Source: Candidatus Uhrbacteria bacterium CG_4_9_14_3_um_filter_36_7 (GTDB lineage Bacteria; Patescibacteriota; Patescibacteriia; UBA9934; GWF2-40-263). Taken from it: DNA of 6,655 bases. A model generated the notes under the pieces. It had not been told where the DNA came from. It searched no databases and saw only the letters and a list, made by a program, of their open reading frames with translations. Below are positions 6,370 through 6,655 of the stretch, piece after piece (positions within the stretch are counted from its first letter, which is position 1; each line of letters starts with the position of its first letter). The translations under genes and the position numbers were made by a program. The stretch lies in contig PFWS01000058.1 in assembly GCA_002791255.1 (NCBI GenBank), forward strand, positions 1 to 6,655, given 5' to 3'.

Positions 6370-6501
6370 ATGGGTATACGAAAAAAAGTCCGCACGAAAT
6401 GGAAGGCACAACGCAAAATCGATGAAGCCAAACGCCGAAAAAATCGAGCCATTCGTCTTAAAAAAACCAGCCAAACAAATGAGGCTGGTTTTTCGATCTA
6501 A
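6370..6501 (+). CDS. Small very basic protein, 43 residues, with terminator in its 3' codons
   Basis: I do not recognise a family. The product begins MGIRKKVRTKWKAQRK and continues as a basic, probably helical stretch to about residue 33. It has 16 Lys/Arg against 3 acidic residues, with 13 of the 16 basic residues in the first 29. Such composition fits an RNA- or ribosome-binding protein. The last ten residues (SQTNEAGFSI) are not basic. Support for a real gene: a near-consensus promoter with a short leader, coding-like composition richer in G+C than its flanks, and ATG-GGT at a sensible distance from the predicted start. A terminator hairpin spans codons 31-42, ending before the TAA at 6499-6501, so terminated mRNA would be stopless. 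E. coli arfA and B. subtilis brfA work this way, but I see no ArfA-like KGKGSYxRK motif. Alternatives are a small ribosomal protein with a coincidental hairpin or a non-coding transcript. The overlapping 88-codon frame in another phase (6332-6598) starts inside the -10 region and is not believed. Confidence 0.68.
   Translation: MGIRKKVRTKWKAQRKIDEAKRRKNRAIRLKKTSQTNEAGFSI
6460..6493. terminator. Intrinsic terminator hairpin inside the small basic ORF
   Basis: CCAGCC (6467-6472) pairs with GGCTGG (6483-6488), extended by A6462-6466 with T6489-6493 into an 11-bp stem around a 10-nt loop. On the plus strand a T5 tract follows the GC core, so release is expected near 6493-6497, before the TAA at 6499. 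On the minus strand the tract is T7 (6466-6460), so the hairpin could terminate opposing transcripts even better. Confidence 0.7.
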
Positions 6502-6629
6502 TAAAAAATTATTCTATTTTGACTGGCTTTCCTCTAATAAAAATATTTTCAATATAGTTACGCCCCCATGGAGCTTTGAATTACGAAAGTCCTCATAAAG
6601 CCTAAATATTAAAAAATTGATACAATAAC
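6502..6629. other. Convergent intergenic spacer with possible RNA structure
   Basis: I see no gene in this 128-bp spacer. It has AT-rich flanks and a locally GC-richer island at about 6561-6602. GGCTTT (6525-6530) is complementary to AAAGCC (6597-6602). Inside, GGAGCTTTG (6570-6578) can pair with CGAAAGTCC (6584-6592) except for a 2x2 internal mismatch. This could be a small structured RNA or a relic; no tRNA T-loop or other known RNA signature is visible. Confidence 0.25.
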
Positions 6630-6654
6630 AAAAAACACCGTGGGAACACGATGT
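6630..6654 (-). terminator. Terminator of a minus-strand gene beyond the right edge
   Basis: Read on the minus strand, ACATCGTG (6654-6647), loop TTCC and CACGGTGT (6642-6635) form an 8-bp stem with one G-T wobble, followed by a T6 tract (6635-6630). It implies a gene on the minus strand ending just right of this window and converging with the small basic ORF. Confidence 0.8.
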
Positions 6655-6655
6655 C

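Noticed and set aside
6370..6501. Direct identification of the small ORF as ArfA, BrfA, bTHX or a COX24/mS38-like protein
   Set aside because: None of the motifs I know for these families is present; only the gene layout and basic composition resemble them, so no name is given.
6332..6598. 88-codon plus-strand ORF overlapping the small basic ORF in another frame
   Set aside because: It begins with TTG just upstream of the -10 hexamer, before the predicted transcription start, runs through the terminator hairpin and looks unlike a folded protein. The 43-codon frame fits the promoter and composition far better.
6601..6655. C-terminal end of a minus-strand CDS (ending QFFNI) at the right edge
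   Set aside because: The frame would read through the terminator hairpin at 6654-6630; the terminator implies that the real gene ends further right.

Overview
This is an AT-rich bacterial window (roughly 35-38% G+C by eye) carrying mostly housekeeping and thiol/redox genes. It uses sigma70-type promoters, intrinsic hairpin terminators and short gene spacings or overlaps. TAA is the usual stop, but one clear gene ends in TGA, so the standard bacterial code is in use; recoded-UGA lineages (mycoplasmas, Gracilibacteria/Absconditabacteria) are disfavoured. None of the gene starts has a convincing Shine-Dalgarno sequence. The compact, minimal-length proteins (RsmI of 230 residues, ThiI without a rhodanese domain) fit a small-genome or host-associated lineage such as Patescibacteria or Dependentiae. 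That placement is inference and weak.

Left half (1-3782, minus strand): a compact four-gene operon, read right to left. It starts with a membrane-anchored DUF3179 protein, followed by thiI (tRNA 4-thiouridine synthase), rsmI (16S rRNA C1402 2'-O-methyltransferase) and metG (methionyl-tRNA synthetase, cut by the left edge). The first two junctions overlap, by 8 and 17 nt. The theme is translation and RNA modification.

Middle (3783-4480): a 90-bp divergent intergenic region holds a good promoter for a plus-strand 2-Cys peroxiredoxin. That gene ends in a strong bidirectional terminator shared with the convergent operon on its right.

Right half (4482-6237, minus strand): pepA (M17 leucyl aminopeptidase) followed 13 nt later by a 77-residue CPFC glutaredoxin. 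Peroxiredoxin, glutaredoxin and ThiI (persulfide chemistry) sit within 5 kb, but a direct functional link is only inferred.

Right end (6238-6655): a near-consensus sigma70 promoter drives a 43-codon, very basic ORF missing from a simple long-ORF view of the window. An intrinsic-terminator hairpin lies inside its last codons, upstream of the stop codon, so a terminated transcript would have no stop. This is the layout known for the ribosome-rescue genes arfA (E. coli) and brfA (B. subtilis), and it is the most interesting observation here. I see no sequence homology to either protein. A structured 128-bp spacer follows, then the minus-strand terminator of a gene beyond the right edge.
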